In this document: positions 19,026 to 29,955 of the stretch, in pieces | Layout: each line of letters opens with the position of its first letter | Numbering within the stretch: position 1 is the stretch's first letter | From: Rhynchopus sp. YZ270_cl-10 | Taxonomy: Eukaryota > Euglenozoa > Diplonemea > Diplonemida > Diplonemidae | Assembly: GCA_964035575.1 (NCBI GenBank) | Contig: OZ037864.1 | Location: 620,001 to 684,000 of the forward strand | Length of the DNA: 64,000 nucleotides | Direction of reading: 5' to 3' | Program-made: the position numbers and the translations under genes | Notes under the pieces: generated by a model | Seen by the model: the letters and a program-made list of their open reading frames with translations, nothing else | What the model was told of the DNA's origin: nothing | Database searches by the model: none

Positions 19026-20106
19026 TCCAAATGGTCACAGTGGATCACAGGAGAATGTTAAAGTTAAAACCCTGAACCGAGTTTCTCCCGTGGACCACCC
19101 TGTAACTCGGTCAGAGATAAAAGGATTTTGCCAAAATCCCATATTTTTTTTAGATTTGTCGAACTTCGACAAAAAAAAAAACCAAAATAAAAAAGTTGTC
19201 GAAGTTAAGGCTTAACTTCGACACGTTGAAGGCCCTGGCAAAAGAAGAAACAAAAAAAAAACGTATCTACAAAAACGTAGCTACCAGAAAGGGTTGTTAT
19301 GCAGACGTGTTGCGAACGCCACAAAGCAGAGATGCAAAACCCGTAAAGGTCATTGGTTCTCTGTCAAGTTTTTAAAAAAAAAGTAGAGTTGAAATACAAA
19401 GCCCTCTCGTGACAGTGTACCTTGGTATGACCGGTGTACCATGTAGTCCTACAGTGTACCTTAAAGAGGGGGGGGAAAGGCAAGATTTGTATGCAAAAAG
19501 ACAAGAACCCAGACAAAAAGTAATTGACGAAATAAAGTGGATTTTGATGGTGCAAAAACGCCTTCTGATGGCGCACCAAAAAGTGTAAAGTGGGGAAAAT
19601 GGGTTTTTGTGAACGCCGCTTGTGTGGCAACTGCGCACATAACCCAATCATGTTATCAAAACAGGGAGAAGAAAAATGGAGGTTGGAAGTACAAACACCT
19701 CTAGGAACGTAGGCACCGAACCTCCGCGGGTTATGGAATAGAGGGGGGACTTTATTGATACAGCAGGGATGCTGTACAATAAGAAAGTCACGCAAAAACA
19801 AAAAAAACAAAAAAAAAAAAAAAACCAACTACAAAATCTGCAAACCCGCAAACCCGGGTTATTGCCTTCTCTTAGGGATTTACGTGGACGTCCTTACAGG
19901 CGACACACCATAACCCCAAGGTGCGGCAGAGCAAGCCAAGTCACAGAGAAAATCTCTGGCCTGACACATATTTTGTAAAGCTCTGCACCAATGCCCTCAC
20001 AACACCAATTTAAAAAAATTTAGACTAAAAATGTGTAAATGCAAGGTTTTTAATAAAGCAACCCCCACCCATTTCCCCCCTCCCCCCCTCCTCCACCCCT
20101 CTTTTT
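19026..20106. other. Spacer with a long CCTCTCGTG element
   Basis: A type-A element lies at about 19,386-19,462, and hairpin-like relatives at about 19,548-19,590 (GGTGC..GCACC) and 19,684-19,725. A small TTGTCGAAGTTA / TAACTTCGAC inverted motif is near 19,150-19,220. The last part, T/C-rich, is next to the 3' end of the gene at 20,107. No gene seen. Confidence 0.45.
19386..19462 (+). repeat. Type-A dispersed element (TTGAAATACAAAGCC...)
   Basis: Begins GTTGAAATACAAAGCCCTC, then TCGTGACAGTGTACC, followed by CCGGTGTACC and CAGTCCTACA-like sequence. Relatives on the same strand begin near 28,512, 37,722, 41,378, 55,582 and 55,737, and a 5'-lacking one lies at about 36,025-36,110. The fullest copies are about 110-125 bp and share GCAGTCCTACATCCATTTCG near the end. 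Confidence 0.75.
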
Positions 20107-23100
20107 TCACACCACAGCAGACTTCCTCCTATCTCCCATCGTAATAGGCCCAAGCAATGAACCTCCCTCCAGCTTTACGGTTTTCCTCCGTTCCTTTGAT
20201 CCAAAGAGCGAACCGCGTCTGACTCCATCTATGGAACTCCTACGACGTGCTACTCCTTTTGGGGGCGTTTCCTCCTTCAGAGCATGAAAGAAGGTGAACG
20301 GATCGACATCCTTTTTCACAAAATGTGCTGGGGAAGATGCGGCCGAAATTTGCGAGATTTCTGAGTGGTCATCACCAAGGCTTTCATCGTGCGACAGTGC
20401 GGGGCTTGGGATGGGCGGGAGAGGCCCAGCCCGGAACGGCTCTACTTCATCCCCTCCAGGAAACGACAACCTCCGCAAAGCGCCTGATAAACGTATGGGG
20501 CTCAGCAAAACCGTCTTTTTTGTTTCCACCTCCACCTCGGGTTCTAACCCCATTAACGCTACGTTCTTCTTCCTCGGGGAACCACACACTGTGTTCTTTG
20601 CTGTATGATTCTGTGTAGTTGTAGTTGTAGTGTTGGTCTTCGATTTCGCAATGTATTCTTTACTGCGGTCGTGGTCTTTATCCTTATCACGCTGTGATGG
20701 TGAGATTGGAGGTGTCTGCGTTGGTTTGCAGGTTGACGCGCCATATCCTTTAATCTTTCCAATGGGCCTCTGCCATGGAGGGGTTTGCGCTTGGTCGGAA
20801 GAGCTTTTCTTAAGGAGGCTTAGCCGTTTCGTTTTTGAATCTTTGCGGACAATGTGAGGAGGGGTTGTCGCTGTGGTGGGGAGAGGGGTGTCTTCGATGT
20901 GCTCATCCTCTTCATCGTCTTCTTCAGTCTCTTTCACCTCTTTTTCTTTTGCCTTGAATTTCAAATCAACCTCCATCGGAATTGTCGGACGTCTCCCAGA
21001 ATAATCCGTCAAAGGCGACCCTCCATCCCGCTGGCGTTGCACCCCCCTCCGCGGGGAAGGTTGTTTGTAATGTTGCTGACGACGTGCAATATGCTTTTTG
21101 ATTTGCCCCTGTTCTCGAGCCTGCACCACCGCCTCAAGATCGGCAGCTTCTAAGGGAAGAGTGCCTCGTCGATTGACAGCACGGTCGACATGAGAAGAAG
21201 GTGATCCAGAGGACGACGCACTATCCCAAGATTCGTCTTCAATAATAACGACATGGGGACGTCCTGATGGTGCAGTAGGAGGTGCGTCATCTTCGTCCTC
21301 TCGAATGCTATCACATAATGTTGTTGCGATGGTGCAAAGGTTCCGTGTAGACGCCTCGGACAACTGTTGTTTCAGTCCTGACATCAATCCTACTGTATCA
21401 ATGGATAGCCGGTCGATTGCCTCTGCCGCTTCTTCCCTTGCAGTTGCATTCTCATGATACAGCCCATCCGGGTGGAGATACCAATTTATTTTCAAAGGCA
21501 TAACGCTTTCTGTTGTCTTCGAAGGAACAGTTGGATGGGCAGACCAAAAGCCGCTACGGTCGGATGACCAGATAGGGTCAGTGCGGAATTGGTAGGGCTG
21601 TGGAGCGAGGTAGCGGAATTTTGAGGTTTTTAGCGTTGATTCGGAAAGGGATTTACGGCGGGTAGGGGCTGTAGAGGTCACGCTTGCATCTAAGGGCGGA
21701 TCGTCTTCGGTGCTGCTTGCAAGCGTTTCGCCGAGGAGAGCGATAGCAGAAATGAGGCCTTCTATTTTAGCCAAATCGTGGACTGCTGTGAAGTAACGTC
21801 CTGTGCGGGTGACGTCTGAAGGGGAGAAACTGTCCTCGTCTACTGCGTCGTCGCTTCCCTCATCGTCTTGGTTTCCTAGCTTTGAAAAATTTTCTGCTAA
21901 TGTTTCCAATCCATGCTCCACCGCTGAAGCGCGTTTTGACTGCCGATGAGACGTCCCCGCCACCATGGACCTCTCTGCAATGCGTTCTTCTCTGTTCAAT
22001 GCTGTGTAATGTGCATCGTGCTTTGCTTGTGTAGCCACCGCATCGTTTTCCTCTTCTACATGTAAAATGCGTTCCCGCAGTGCAATGTAAGCTTCCATCA
22101 AAAGCAGCTTCTTTTTTGAACCCCGTTTTGTGTTCTCCTCAACACTCTGTAACTCACGGAGCAACTCATCCACCTCTTCTGCAGCCTCGCAGACCCGTTG
22201 TTTGTTCTCCAAATTGATGCGCACGGCTGCCCCTTTTTGCAATGCAAAAAACGCTTCTAGCTCCTTCTTCTTGGTAACTATCTGTCTCAACATGGTAGGG
22301 ATTGGTGCAGAGTCATGCTCGTCCTCCAATCGCATCGTCGGTACTGGTGATGTCCTCTGTCCAGGAGATGTCCCTGGCCGGGAGGGGGTCTCCTCCAAGA
22401 GACTCACAGAGGTAACAGAAGAGGTTGGAGACAGCACAACAGAGCCAAGAAGCTGGTCCGCAACGTCCTGGAGTACTTTGTGTTTTTCTTCTGCAGAACC
22501 TGCTGAGGTAAAGGTCGTCAGCGTCGCAGGTTCGGTCGAAACCGCCTCCGGAGTTGCCTGTTTCACAGCCGATTTCACCTTTTTCTTTGACTTCACTTCC
22601 TTCTCTTTCGTTTCATCGTTTTTGGTGGTTTTTCTCTTCAAAATTTTGGAAGAATTCTTTGTTTTGAGACGTGGTGTGGGGTCCTCTTTTTTCTCTGAAG
22701 ATCTTCTCCTCTGAGGGGTTGACGTCGCTGTCGCCGTCGAGGGTGCAGATCGGCGTGGCAAGGTGTGGTTCGAACCTCCAAGCTTGACAACCTTTAGCGT
22801 CACCCTTGCGGGGAGGGATGGATGTGGGTTGGTCTCGGTCGCGACAGCGTCGATGCGGTTGCTGGTCCAGTCTTCGCATTCAGCAGAGGTAGGGAGCGGA
22901 AGCGGCACCCCGTTGACCTCCTGCACACGCCAGCCCACCCATTCGCTCTTCGAGGTCACACCAGCATTGAAAGCAGGGCTCGCAAACACGGACCCCTCAA
23001 TCAAGTTCCGTGCGTCCACCATGACCCCCATAGGTTCCCGCCCATTTCTCTTCACCTCAATGTTCTTGCTGCTCCCTGGGTGTACGAAGCCTCCTGGGCC

Positions 23101-23109
23101 AAACGACAT
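20107..23109 (-). CDS. 1,000-residue protein: PDZ-like N-terminus, coiled coil, low-complexity tail
   Basis: Start ATG 23109 (MSFGPGGFVHPGSSKNIEV); stop TGA at 20107-20109. The open frame extends 83 codons upstream but that stretch does not look coding. Residues about 15-115 have the rhythm of a PDZ-like fold: IEVKRN.REPMGVM, then SPAFNAG, WRVQEVNGVPLP and VTLKVV. Basic Ser/Lys-rich linkers follow, then a charged helical, coiled-coil-like region around residues 250-400. The C-terminal half is disordered, rich in Ser, Pro, Lys and acidic residues, with RRxS sites that look like basophilic kinase targets. There is no membrane segment. It is probably a scaffold or cytoskeletal adaptor, which is inference. 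The family was not recognised and no introns were found. Confidence 0.75.
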   Translation of the reverse strand: MSFGPGGFVHPGSSKNIEVKRNGREPMGVMVDARNLIEGSVFASPAFNAGVTSKSEWVGWRVQEVNGVPLPLPTSAECEDWTSNRIDAVATETNPHPSLPARVTLKVVKLGGSNHTLPRRSAPSTATATSTPQRRRSSEKKEDPTPRLKTKNSSKILKRKTTKNDETKEKEVKSKKKVKSAVKQATPEAVSTEPATLTTFTSAGSAEEKHKVLQDVADQLLGSVVLSPTSSVTSVSLLEETPSRPGTSPGQRTSPVPTMRLEDEHDSAPIPTMLRQIVTKKKELEAFFALQKGAAVRINLENKQRVCEAAEEVDELLRELQSVEENTKRGSKKKLLLMEAYIALRERILHVEEENDAVATQAKHDAHYTALNREERIAERSMVAGTSHRQSKRASAVEHGLETLAENFSKLGNQDDEGSDDAVDEDSFSPSDVTRTGRYFTAVHDLAKIEGLISAIALLGETLASSTEDDPPLDASVTSTAPTRRKSLSESTLKTSKFRYLAPQPYQFRTDPIWSSDRSGFWSAHPTVPSKTTESVMPLKINWYLHPDGLYHENATAREEAAEAIDRLSIDTVGLMSGLKQQLSEASTRNLCTIATTLCDSIREDEDDAPPTAPSGRPHVVIIEDESWDSASSSGSPSSHVDRAVNRRGTLPLEAADLEAVVQAREQGQIKKHIARRQQHYKQPSPRRGVQRQRDGGSPLTDYSGRRPTIPMEVDLKFKAKEKEVKETEEDDEEDEHIEDTPLPTTATTPPHIVRKDSKTKRLSLLKKSSSDQAQTPPWQRPIGKIKGYGASTCKPTQTPPISPSQRDKDKDHDRSKEYIAKSKTNTTTTTTQNHTAKNTVCGSPRKKNVALMGLEPEVEVETKKTVLLSPIRLSGALRRLSFPGGDEVEPFRAGPLPPIPSPALSHDESLGDDHSEISQISAASSPAHFVKKDVDPFTFFHALKEETPPKGVARRRSSIDGVRRGSLFGSKERRKTVKLEGGSLLGPITMGDRRKSAVV

Positions 23110-24680
23110 AATGAATTTAAAAAAATCTGTTATTTTTTTGGGAATGAAGTGGACGGTGGAAGACACCTCGATGCGGCGAATGTGGGGTACCGGGAAGGGG
23201 GAAAGTCTGTGCACCCCTGCAAACCCGAAATCACTGGAGTACAGAAGTGTACAGGGCAAGGAAAGGTGTCCCATAATGTGATACTTCGTCATATCCTCCA
23301 CAACCCTTCTCAACTTCAATTGTATTCCGGCAACAACATTCCAGCAAAAGGAAGGCATCTGGCTTTGGGTAAGACGTAGATCATAGGCACCAAAATGCTA
23401 GGTTCACAAATCAGTCTCAAAAAACCTGCAAACCCACAAACCCGGCTCAAGTTTGCAGTACACTGAGGGAGCAGATGGAAACGATGTCTTCCCATCCTTT
23501 TGAATTTCCAAAGGAATGGGTGTTGTTAGAATATTCATCTTACAATGCCTGCAATAGCCAGAGGTGCAAAACCACTTCCTTCGATACCACAAGGTGCAAA
23601 AAGATCAAATAACTTTAAAAAAAAATGCGTGCTTTTTTAGTGTCGACATTTGCCAAAGATAGATTTTTTTTTGTTGGAAAGAGTTCGCTCCGGAAAAAAG
23701 AGGGGTTTTTTTTTTGTTTTGTTTTGTATGGTTTCACAAAAGAAAAAAAAGCTGGGTTAATATACGGAGGGAGAGGCAGAACGGCCGGGACGCAAGGCGC
23801 GAAATATAAGAACAATAAAAGAGGAAAAAGTTGGTGAACAAACTTTATTTCTTGGTGTTTGCATACTTTTTTTTCCCCCCGAATTTGGGAGGAAAGTTAT
23901 GTACAAAAAGGGGCTTGCATATTGATGGATGGCAGCTCACAACCTGTGGCAGCGGTGATGTGGTTCACCGTGGTATGGTCCAATCACAGGGCGCAAACGG
24001 TGCTCCAGTCGTCGGAAGAGCGCTCAGCGAAAGGCCCGCTTAGAGGAGAGAGAGAAACTCTCTTCAGACGACTGATGCTTGGCATCCACAACTATTGTCG
24101 AGGAGACAGTGCTCGCAACACAGTTGCGTGGAAAAGAAACTGTGTGAGATCTTGATAGGCTGGAGCAGACGTTTTCTGCACAGCCGTGTATACGTTACTT
24201 TTCATGTAACGTTTTTTGTTTTACGCACTTTTTTGCCCCCCCTATAATGACCAAAAAATTTAGTTTGTTCACCGTAAGGTATTTCTGTGCTTAGTCACCT
24301 TGAAAAAGGAATGTGGTGTGATGGTAGCGCAGTCGGGTGAGTGTGTGGGGTGTAGGTGTACCCCTCTCACGCATCAGTCAGACAATTTGTGCGAGAAAAA
24401 CGAGAGCAATCGTTTTGAAAGAAAAAAAAAATATACAATTCAGTTCGCGAGACACGCTGCGAAACATTATTTTTTCTCTCTCGCAAACTGAAAAAAAAAA
24501 ATTCGACAGATGAATCCACGCGTACCACTTGAATAATAGAAAAAGAGAAACGAAGTTCACTCACGCCTGAATCACCTTCATCACAATCGGAATCGTACAG
24601 CATCAAATGCCTATACTTTTTGACGTGAAATAAATCTCTCTCGTGTTTGCCTAAAAGGTAAAGATCTTACTAAGCTGTAC
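23110..24680. other. Spacer, no convincing gene
   Basis: A/T-rich with homopolymers. 24,308-24,385 has a tRNA A-box-like GGTAGCGCAGTCGGG and a GGGGT..ACCCC hairpin but no T-arm. Truncated copies of the CTTAGTCACC element end occur near 24,290 and 24,685. Confidence 0.4.
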
Positions 24681-25296
24681 ACACTTAGTCACCTTACTGG
24701 GGGGGAGCTAATACAAGTACCGGGTACTTGTATTGAGCGGGTAAAACTAATAGATCCGGGTTTTTCAAAAATAAAAAAGGTGATGGGGGTACTTGTATTA
24801 AAAACTTTTTCCCTGTACATTTTGTATGGGGGGAAAATAATTTTTTTTGTATGGGACAACGCCTTAGCAAAAATCCGAAAAATCGAGAAAAGAGAAAAGG
24901 TGTGAAGCAGGCTTCGCGCTAACTTTTGGAAAAAATCTGAAGAATCATGTTTCGGGCCCAAAAAAACGCACCTCAAATAGTTGCGACGGGTAACGTCTGG
25001 GGTGAAAAAACAGTGTTTTGTGGCATTTCTGAGACAATCCCGCGCTGTGGTGGGCATATTCGGAAAAATGAACAAATTTTTAGTGACTTAAATTTTCACA
25101 AAAATATGAACCCAGACTCGTAAACAAGGGGCATTTTCAGTCTGAAAACCCAATTTCAGATGAAATTGTGGTGTTTTTGACTGGGAACAGGTAGCGCCGC
25201 AGGTGCACGGTACCCAACTTTTTTCGTTTTTTCTTTTCTCTGGTTTCTTTTGATTGCGCGAGCTGATTGCTCTCCACGGTGGGGTCACATGTGGGT
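24681..25296. repeat. Inverted repeat-family copies and GGTACTTGTATT motifs
   Basis: AATACAAGTACC-G-GGTACTTGTATT (24,711-24,735) is a perfect palindrome, and the motif recurs at about 24,787. 24,900-25,290 is an inverted copy of material at 18,100-18,640 and 17,640-17,760. Confidence 0.65.
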
Positions 25297-25836
25297 ACAA
25301 AAACACTCTAAAATACCCTTACTATGAAATATGAGATTCTCTGGTTTTGGTAAAGAAACTCCGGTTTGCAAAAAACGCACCACAAAAATATCCAAAAATC
25401 CCGGGCCAAGGGCCAACAATTTGCGCAAAGCCTGGCACCGAAATAGAAAAAAAATTCTCGATTTTTGTGGTAAAAATTGCTGGGAAAATTTTTTTGGCAC
25501 CACCTGCTAAGAAAAACGTACACAAAAGTGGGGTACTTGTATTAAAAATATAAATTAATTTAAATCGAAAAACCCGGGGGGTACTTGTATTTGCAGGGGT
25601 ACTTGTATTACCCGGGGGTACTTGTATTAGCCCCCCCCCCCAGTAACGTATCTTCTTCGATAAACAGAGTTTATTGCGGAGAGAGAAAACTTGAAAGATT
25701 TGATGGGAATGAGGCACATAGGCGTACACATGGCACAAAAAAAAAGGAAAAGTTTGTGAGATGATCCTAAGCCTCTCGTACTTAGTCACCTTAAAAAAGT
25801 CGATGAATTACGAGATAAAAAAAGAACGCTTTTTGG

Positions 25837-25869
<33 letters not shown>

Positions 25870-26492
25870 CCTCGACAGCTGGGAGGGAACACACAGACAG
25901 TATCTTTTTTCACATTGAGGGAGAAGGGGGAGAGATGACAACACACTGTCCCACAAAAACACTCTAAAATACCCTTACTATGAAATATGAGATTCTCTGG
26001 TTTTGGTAAAGAAACTCCGGTTTGCAAAAAACGCACCACAAAAATATCCAAAAATCCCGGGCCAAGGGCCAACAATTTGCGCAAAGCCTGGCACCGAAAT
26101 AGAAAAAAAATTCTCGATTTTTGTGGTAAAAATTGCTGGGAAAATTTTTTTGGCACCACCTGCTAAGAAAAACGTACACAAAAGTGGGGTACTTGTATTA
26201 AAAATATAAATTAATTTAAATCGAAAAACCCGGGGGGTACTTGTATTTGCAGGGGTACTTGTATTACCCGGGGGTACTTGTATTAGCCCCCCCCCCCAGT
26301 AACGTATCTTCTTCGATAAACAGAGTTTATTGCGGAGAGAGAAAACTTGAAAGATTTGATGGGAATGAGGCACATAGGCGTACACATGGCACAAAAAAAA
26401 AGGAAAAGTTTGTGAGATGATCCTAAGCCTCTCGTACTTAGTCACCTTAAAAAAGTCGATGAATTACGAGATAAAAAAAGAACGCTTTTTGG

Positions 26493-26525
<33 letters not shown>

Positions 26526-27148
26526 CCTCGACAGCTGGGAGGGAACACACAGACAGTATCTTTTTTCACATTGAGGGAGAAGGGGGAGAGATGACAACAC
26601 ACTGTCCCACAAAAACACTCTAAAATACCCTTACTATGAAATATGAGATTCTCTGGTTTTGGTAAAGAAACTCCGGTTTGCAAAAAACGCACCACAAAAA
26701 TATCCAAAAATCCCGGGCCAAGGGCCAACAATTTGCGCAAAGCCTGGCACCGAAATAGAAAAAAAATTCTCGATTTTTGTGGTAAAAATTGCTGGGAAAA
26801 TTTTTTTGGCACCACCTGCTAAGAAAAACGTACACAAAAGTGGGGTACTTGTATTAAAAATATAAATTAATTTAAATCGAAAAACCCGGGGGGTACTTGT
26901 ATTTGCAGGGGTACTTGTATTACCCGGGGGTACTTGTATTAGCCCCCCCCCCCAGTAACGTATCTTCTTCGATAAACAGAGTTTATTGCGGAGAGAGAAA
27001 ACTTGAAAGATTTGATGGGAATGAGGCACATAGGCGTACACATGGCACAAAAAAAAAGGAAAAGTTTGTGAGATGATCCTAAGCCTCTCGTACTTAGTCA
27101 CCTTAAAAAAGTCGATGAATTACGAGATAAAAAAAGAACGCTTTTTGG

Positions 27149-27181
<33 letters not shown>

Positions 27182-27250
27182 CCTCGACAGCTGGGAGGGA
27201 ACACACAGACAGTATCTTTTTTCACATTGAGGGAGAAGGGGGAGAGATGA
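25297..27250 (+). repeat. 656-bp tandem triplication
   Basis: Units start at 25,297, 25,953 and 26,609, and the third ends at 27,250 after about 642 bp. The copies appear identical, including a C11 run, an (AG)n tract and a hairpin element in each (25,760, 26,416, 27,072). Each unit carries several GGGGTACTTGTATT motifs. The open frames repeated in each unit have no recognisable product. The identity implies very recent duplication, active homogenisation or an assembly artefact. Confidence 0.97.
25760..25790 (+). repeat. Covarying hairpin element (type B), repeated at 26,416 and 27,072
   Basis: GATGATCCTAAG, then the CCTCTCGTA loop, then CTTAG and TCACC. The stem CTAAG/CTTAG flanks the conserved loop. 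Confidence 0.7.
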
Positions 27251-27862
27251 AATTGATAATGTGCAGAATCCTTAAGGCAGATGCAAGGACCTGGACAAAA
27301 AAAACAAAATAGTCGAAACGTACCGAAATGCACTACTGTCATTTTTCTGCACAATTTTTCTTTCACCCCAATTTCTGATCAACAGAACAGGGTGTCATTC
27401 GGATTGACCCACCATGTGTAACACGAGTACGATGAAAGACAGTGGAATAGCTAAAGGTGTAACGCACCGGGGCTGACGCCGTAGGTTGCCAAGTCTGCAA
27501 AAAAGGGGGGGTATAGTGCAAATGCAGAGAGGAAAAAGAAAGTTGGCGAGATGATATTAAACCTCAGTGATTGGCCTCTTTGTCTCCAAAAAAAAAGGTT
27601 TATAAGATGATCCTAAGCCTCTCATGCTTAGTCACCTAATAAATATATGGGTCCGTCCGGAAACCCTCCTGGTAAGATTCATCCTTTTGGGGTTTTTTGA
27701 GGTTTTTCTGCTCAAAACACCCAAACAACCCAATTTTTTGATACCCACCATACACCTACCACCCCAGAGGGCATATTTTGGGCATTTATTTTTGTTTATT
27801 TCCCCTCCCCCCCTTTTTACTTATATTTTTTTACGTATTTTTTGGAAGAAAAAAACGTGGCA
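27251..27862. other. Upstream region of the 27.9-kb gene
   Basis: Contains a hairpin element at 27,606-27,636 and, shortly before the gene, T/C-rich sequence. A TCATCCTTTTGG..GGTTTTT block (27,675-27,710) is found inverted at about 28,395-28,445, just beyond the gene, so the gene sits between inverted repeats. Confidence 0.5.
27606..27636 (+). repeat. Covarying hairpin element (type B)
   Basis: GATGATCCTAAGCCTCTCAT then GCTTAGTCACC. CTAAG pairs with CTTAG around the CCTCTCATG loop. It lies 227 bp upstream of the ATG at 27863. Confidence 0.7.
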
Positions 27863-28334
27863 ATGACAGCAGTGAAGTTCACTTTTTTGTCGAGAAACAC
27901 GGTAAGAATGGGTGCGACGCACACTTGGTGTCGTTTCGAACCCTCTCTCTGATGATTCTTGTTGTCAGGAGATCCTTACCGTAGGGGTCATTGTCGGTGC
28001 CCTGCGCGAGCTTCCCCACACAGAGGCCTTTGTTATCTCATTCCCTCGTACTCATACGTATCAGTGCACCCTTCTTTCCATCAATCTCTTTTCGTCTGTG
28101 TACTGCTACCCGAGCAACGGTCGTGTCATTTCAGCTAGCGTGTACTCTGACACGGAGGGAACCTGTATTTACTATGGAGTCTCCACATCCAAGGTGACCC
28201 GCAAAGCAAAAGTCTCTGGCATTGATCCAGTAGATTTGACAGAGGTCAATGAAACCTTGTCAAGGCGGCATGGCAGGATTAAGAGAAAGAGAGAAGAGAT
28301 CCAGAAGAACGACAATAAAAGGCTGAAAATCTGA
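27863..28334 (+). CDS. Unknown 134-residue protein, two exons
   Basis: Exon 1 is 27,863-27,901 (13 codons, MTAVKFTFLSRNT). A 67-nt intron, 27,902-27,968, begins GTAAGAATGG and ends TTGTTGTCAG. Exon 2 is 27,969-28,334 and joins in phase 0 (EILTVGVIVGALRELPHTEA). The fold looks like mixed alpha/beta: hydrophobic strands (TVGVIVGAL, AFVISF, SVYCYPSNGRVISASVY), then a basic C-terminal helix (RRHGRIKRKREEIQKND) resembling a nuclear localisation signal. I do not recognise the family. This is the only clear plus-strand gene here. Confidence 0.72.
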
Positions 28335-29554
28335 TTAAAAAAGCGAAAATATAGCCTCAGACCCCCCAAAAAACCTATTTTCATATCAGAGTAATGGGGG
28401 GCATCATCAAAAAAACCCAAAAATACCCAAAAGGATGAATCTTACCAGAGGGGTTTCCGGACGAGTCCATATGAAATCTGACTTCAGGATATGAGAAGTG
28501 AATAAAAAGTTTGACTTGAAAATACAAAGCCCTCATGGCAGTGTACCTTTGGTACATAACCACATCGGGTGGACCTCCAACCCATACAGTCCTACATCCG
28601 TTTTGTGGTTTACATTTGATATGCCGTACTCCCGCTTCCACTGGAGACGCAGTTTCAAAAACAAATACTGAGTAGTATTTTCATCAGACGCAATCAATAA
28701 ATTGATAGTATATGGTGAGGAATCAAACTGTTCCCATCTTTCTTTTTATGGCGTCAAAAAAACAAAGACTGAATGAAGAAAACAATTTGCAGGCACCTTC
28801 CGTCAATTCTATTTCCTCTTTGCCAATGCTTGGTATAAAAAAAACACCCTGCGATTTTGCGTAGTGAGATGGGGGTGAGATCCAAAGGTTTTATAATACA
28901 TTTTTGTATTTCTTGGTTTCTTTCACTCGAATAAAGTGAGGTGGGGGGTGAAGCTGAGGTGAAGTGGGGCCCCTTTATACGACCAAATGAAAGACGTAAG
29001 ATGATTGTGCCTCTCGTGCGCACATATCTTACAAGACACAAAAAAAAAAGTGAAGTTGATAGTGCAAAACGCCTCTGTGACGCAGGCACTGACACTCCGA
29101 AAAAAATGATGGTGGGGGGTCGAGGCAGGGGAGTGGTTTAGTGTGACAATCTACAGCTCTCTCGCACCCCACAGAAGGTGGGCAGGCCTAATGCTAACTT
29201 TGGGGGAGGGGGGAAAAAAGTGAACCGACGGAAAAAAAAAAAAAACGAAAAAAAAAAATTCCTCCCCTCCTCCGGGAAGGGGTCCAGGGTTTTCGCTTAT
29301 CTTCATGAAAAAAAATTTTCCCCAAAATCGTGAAGATATGTCCAAAAAGGGGTCAAAAATTTTTTTTTCGCGCTCCGCGCGAAAAGGTCCGTTCATTTCG
29401 CGTAAATACGTGATGACGTGGGATGGTAACGTACATCAAGAACCAAACCAACCCTTTTCTCACGTTTTTCCACGTCAAGCCCTCGCATTAGGTTCTCTCT
29501 AGTGAACGAAACCTTCCCTCAGGACAAGAAGAAACGGCGGTTGATATCAAAACT
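28335..29554. other. Spacer with several dispersed elements
   Basis: Holds the inverted block at 28,395-28,445, a type-A element at about 28,512-28,630, a type-B hairpin at 29,000-29,030 and a type-C element at about 29,052-29,090. The rest is A/T homopolymer-rich, with a TTTCGCGCTCCGCGCGAAA palindrome near 29,366. No gene. Confidence 0.5.
29000..29030 (+). repeat. Covarying hairpin element (type B)
   Basis: GATGATTGTGCCTCTCGTGC then GCACATATC. TGTGC pairs with GCACA, replacing the CTAAG/CTTAG stem of other copies while GATGA and CCTCTCGTG are kept. Confidence 0.72.
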
Positions 29555-29695
29555 TTCTGGCGAAGCCACGGTACGCAACATTTCAAAATTTGTGACCTAA
29601 AACCGAACATTTTTACAGCCAAACTATGGTAGAGGTCTGTGGGCTGCCAGTTTTTGAGCTGCGCCGCAGGCGCACGGTACGCTACTTTTTTAATT
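29555..29695 (+). repeat. Partial copy of the 1.14-kb foldback family
   Basis: Carries GGCGAAGCCACGGTACGCAA and, about 100 bp on, GCGCCGCAGGCGCACGGTAC and CTACTTTTT, in the order of the right arm of 13,584-14,723. Confidence 0.8.
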
Positions 29696-29941
29696 TTTGC
29701 CGGCAAGGGGGGGTGCATCATTGAGTCCCTGAAACAAGTCTCCATCGTCACCGCCATCGCAATCGCCATCTTCGCTTTCCTCTTTAACATCAACAGATGC
29801 AACACTGCTCTCTGTATCTTCAGAGATCAGAACTTCTCCAACACTCGATGTCTCGTCGACTGACAGACCCTCCTCCTCCTCGAACCCAGTGGTGGGGCCG
29901 CAGTATGCACTGCTGTGTCCTTCTTTTAATCTCCCTTCCTC
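29690..29941 (-). CDS. Possible terminal exon encoding an acidic tail
   Basis: A minus-strand frame of 83 codons plus stop begins after a plausible acceptor (CTTCAG at 29,947-29,942). It encodes an acidic, Ser/Glu/Asp-rich tail (EEEEGLSVDETSSVGEV then KEESEDGDCDGGDDGD). The composition is unlike the surrounding A/T-rich DNA, which is the only reason to suspect coding. No upstream exon could be linked. It may be a relic. Confidence 0.25.
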   Translation of the reverse strand, partial: EEGRLKEGHSSAYCGPTTGFEEEEGLSVDETSSVGEVLISEDTESSVASVDVKEESEDGDCDGGDDGDLFQGLNDAPPLAGKN

Positions 29942-29955
29942 CTGAAGATGCGGGC

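Noticed and set aside
24308-24385. tRNA-like sequence (GGTAGCGCAGTCGGG, then a GGGGT/ACCCC hairpin)
   Set aside because: A D-arm-like box and one hairpin are present, but no acceptor stem pairing and no T-arm GGTTCGA box.
25308-27101. Open frames of 71, 122 and 155 residues in each 656-bp unit
   Set aside because: Repeated noncoding DNA; the frames overlap each other, cross homopolymers and hairpin elements, and show no recognisable domain.
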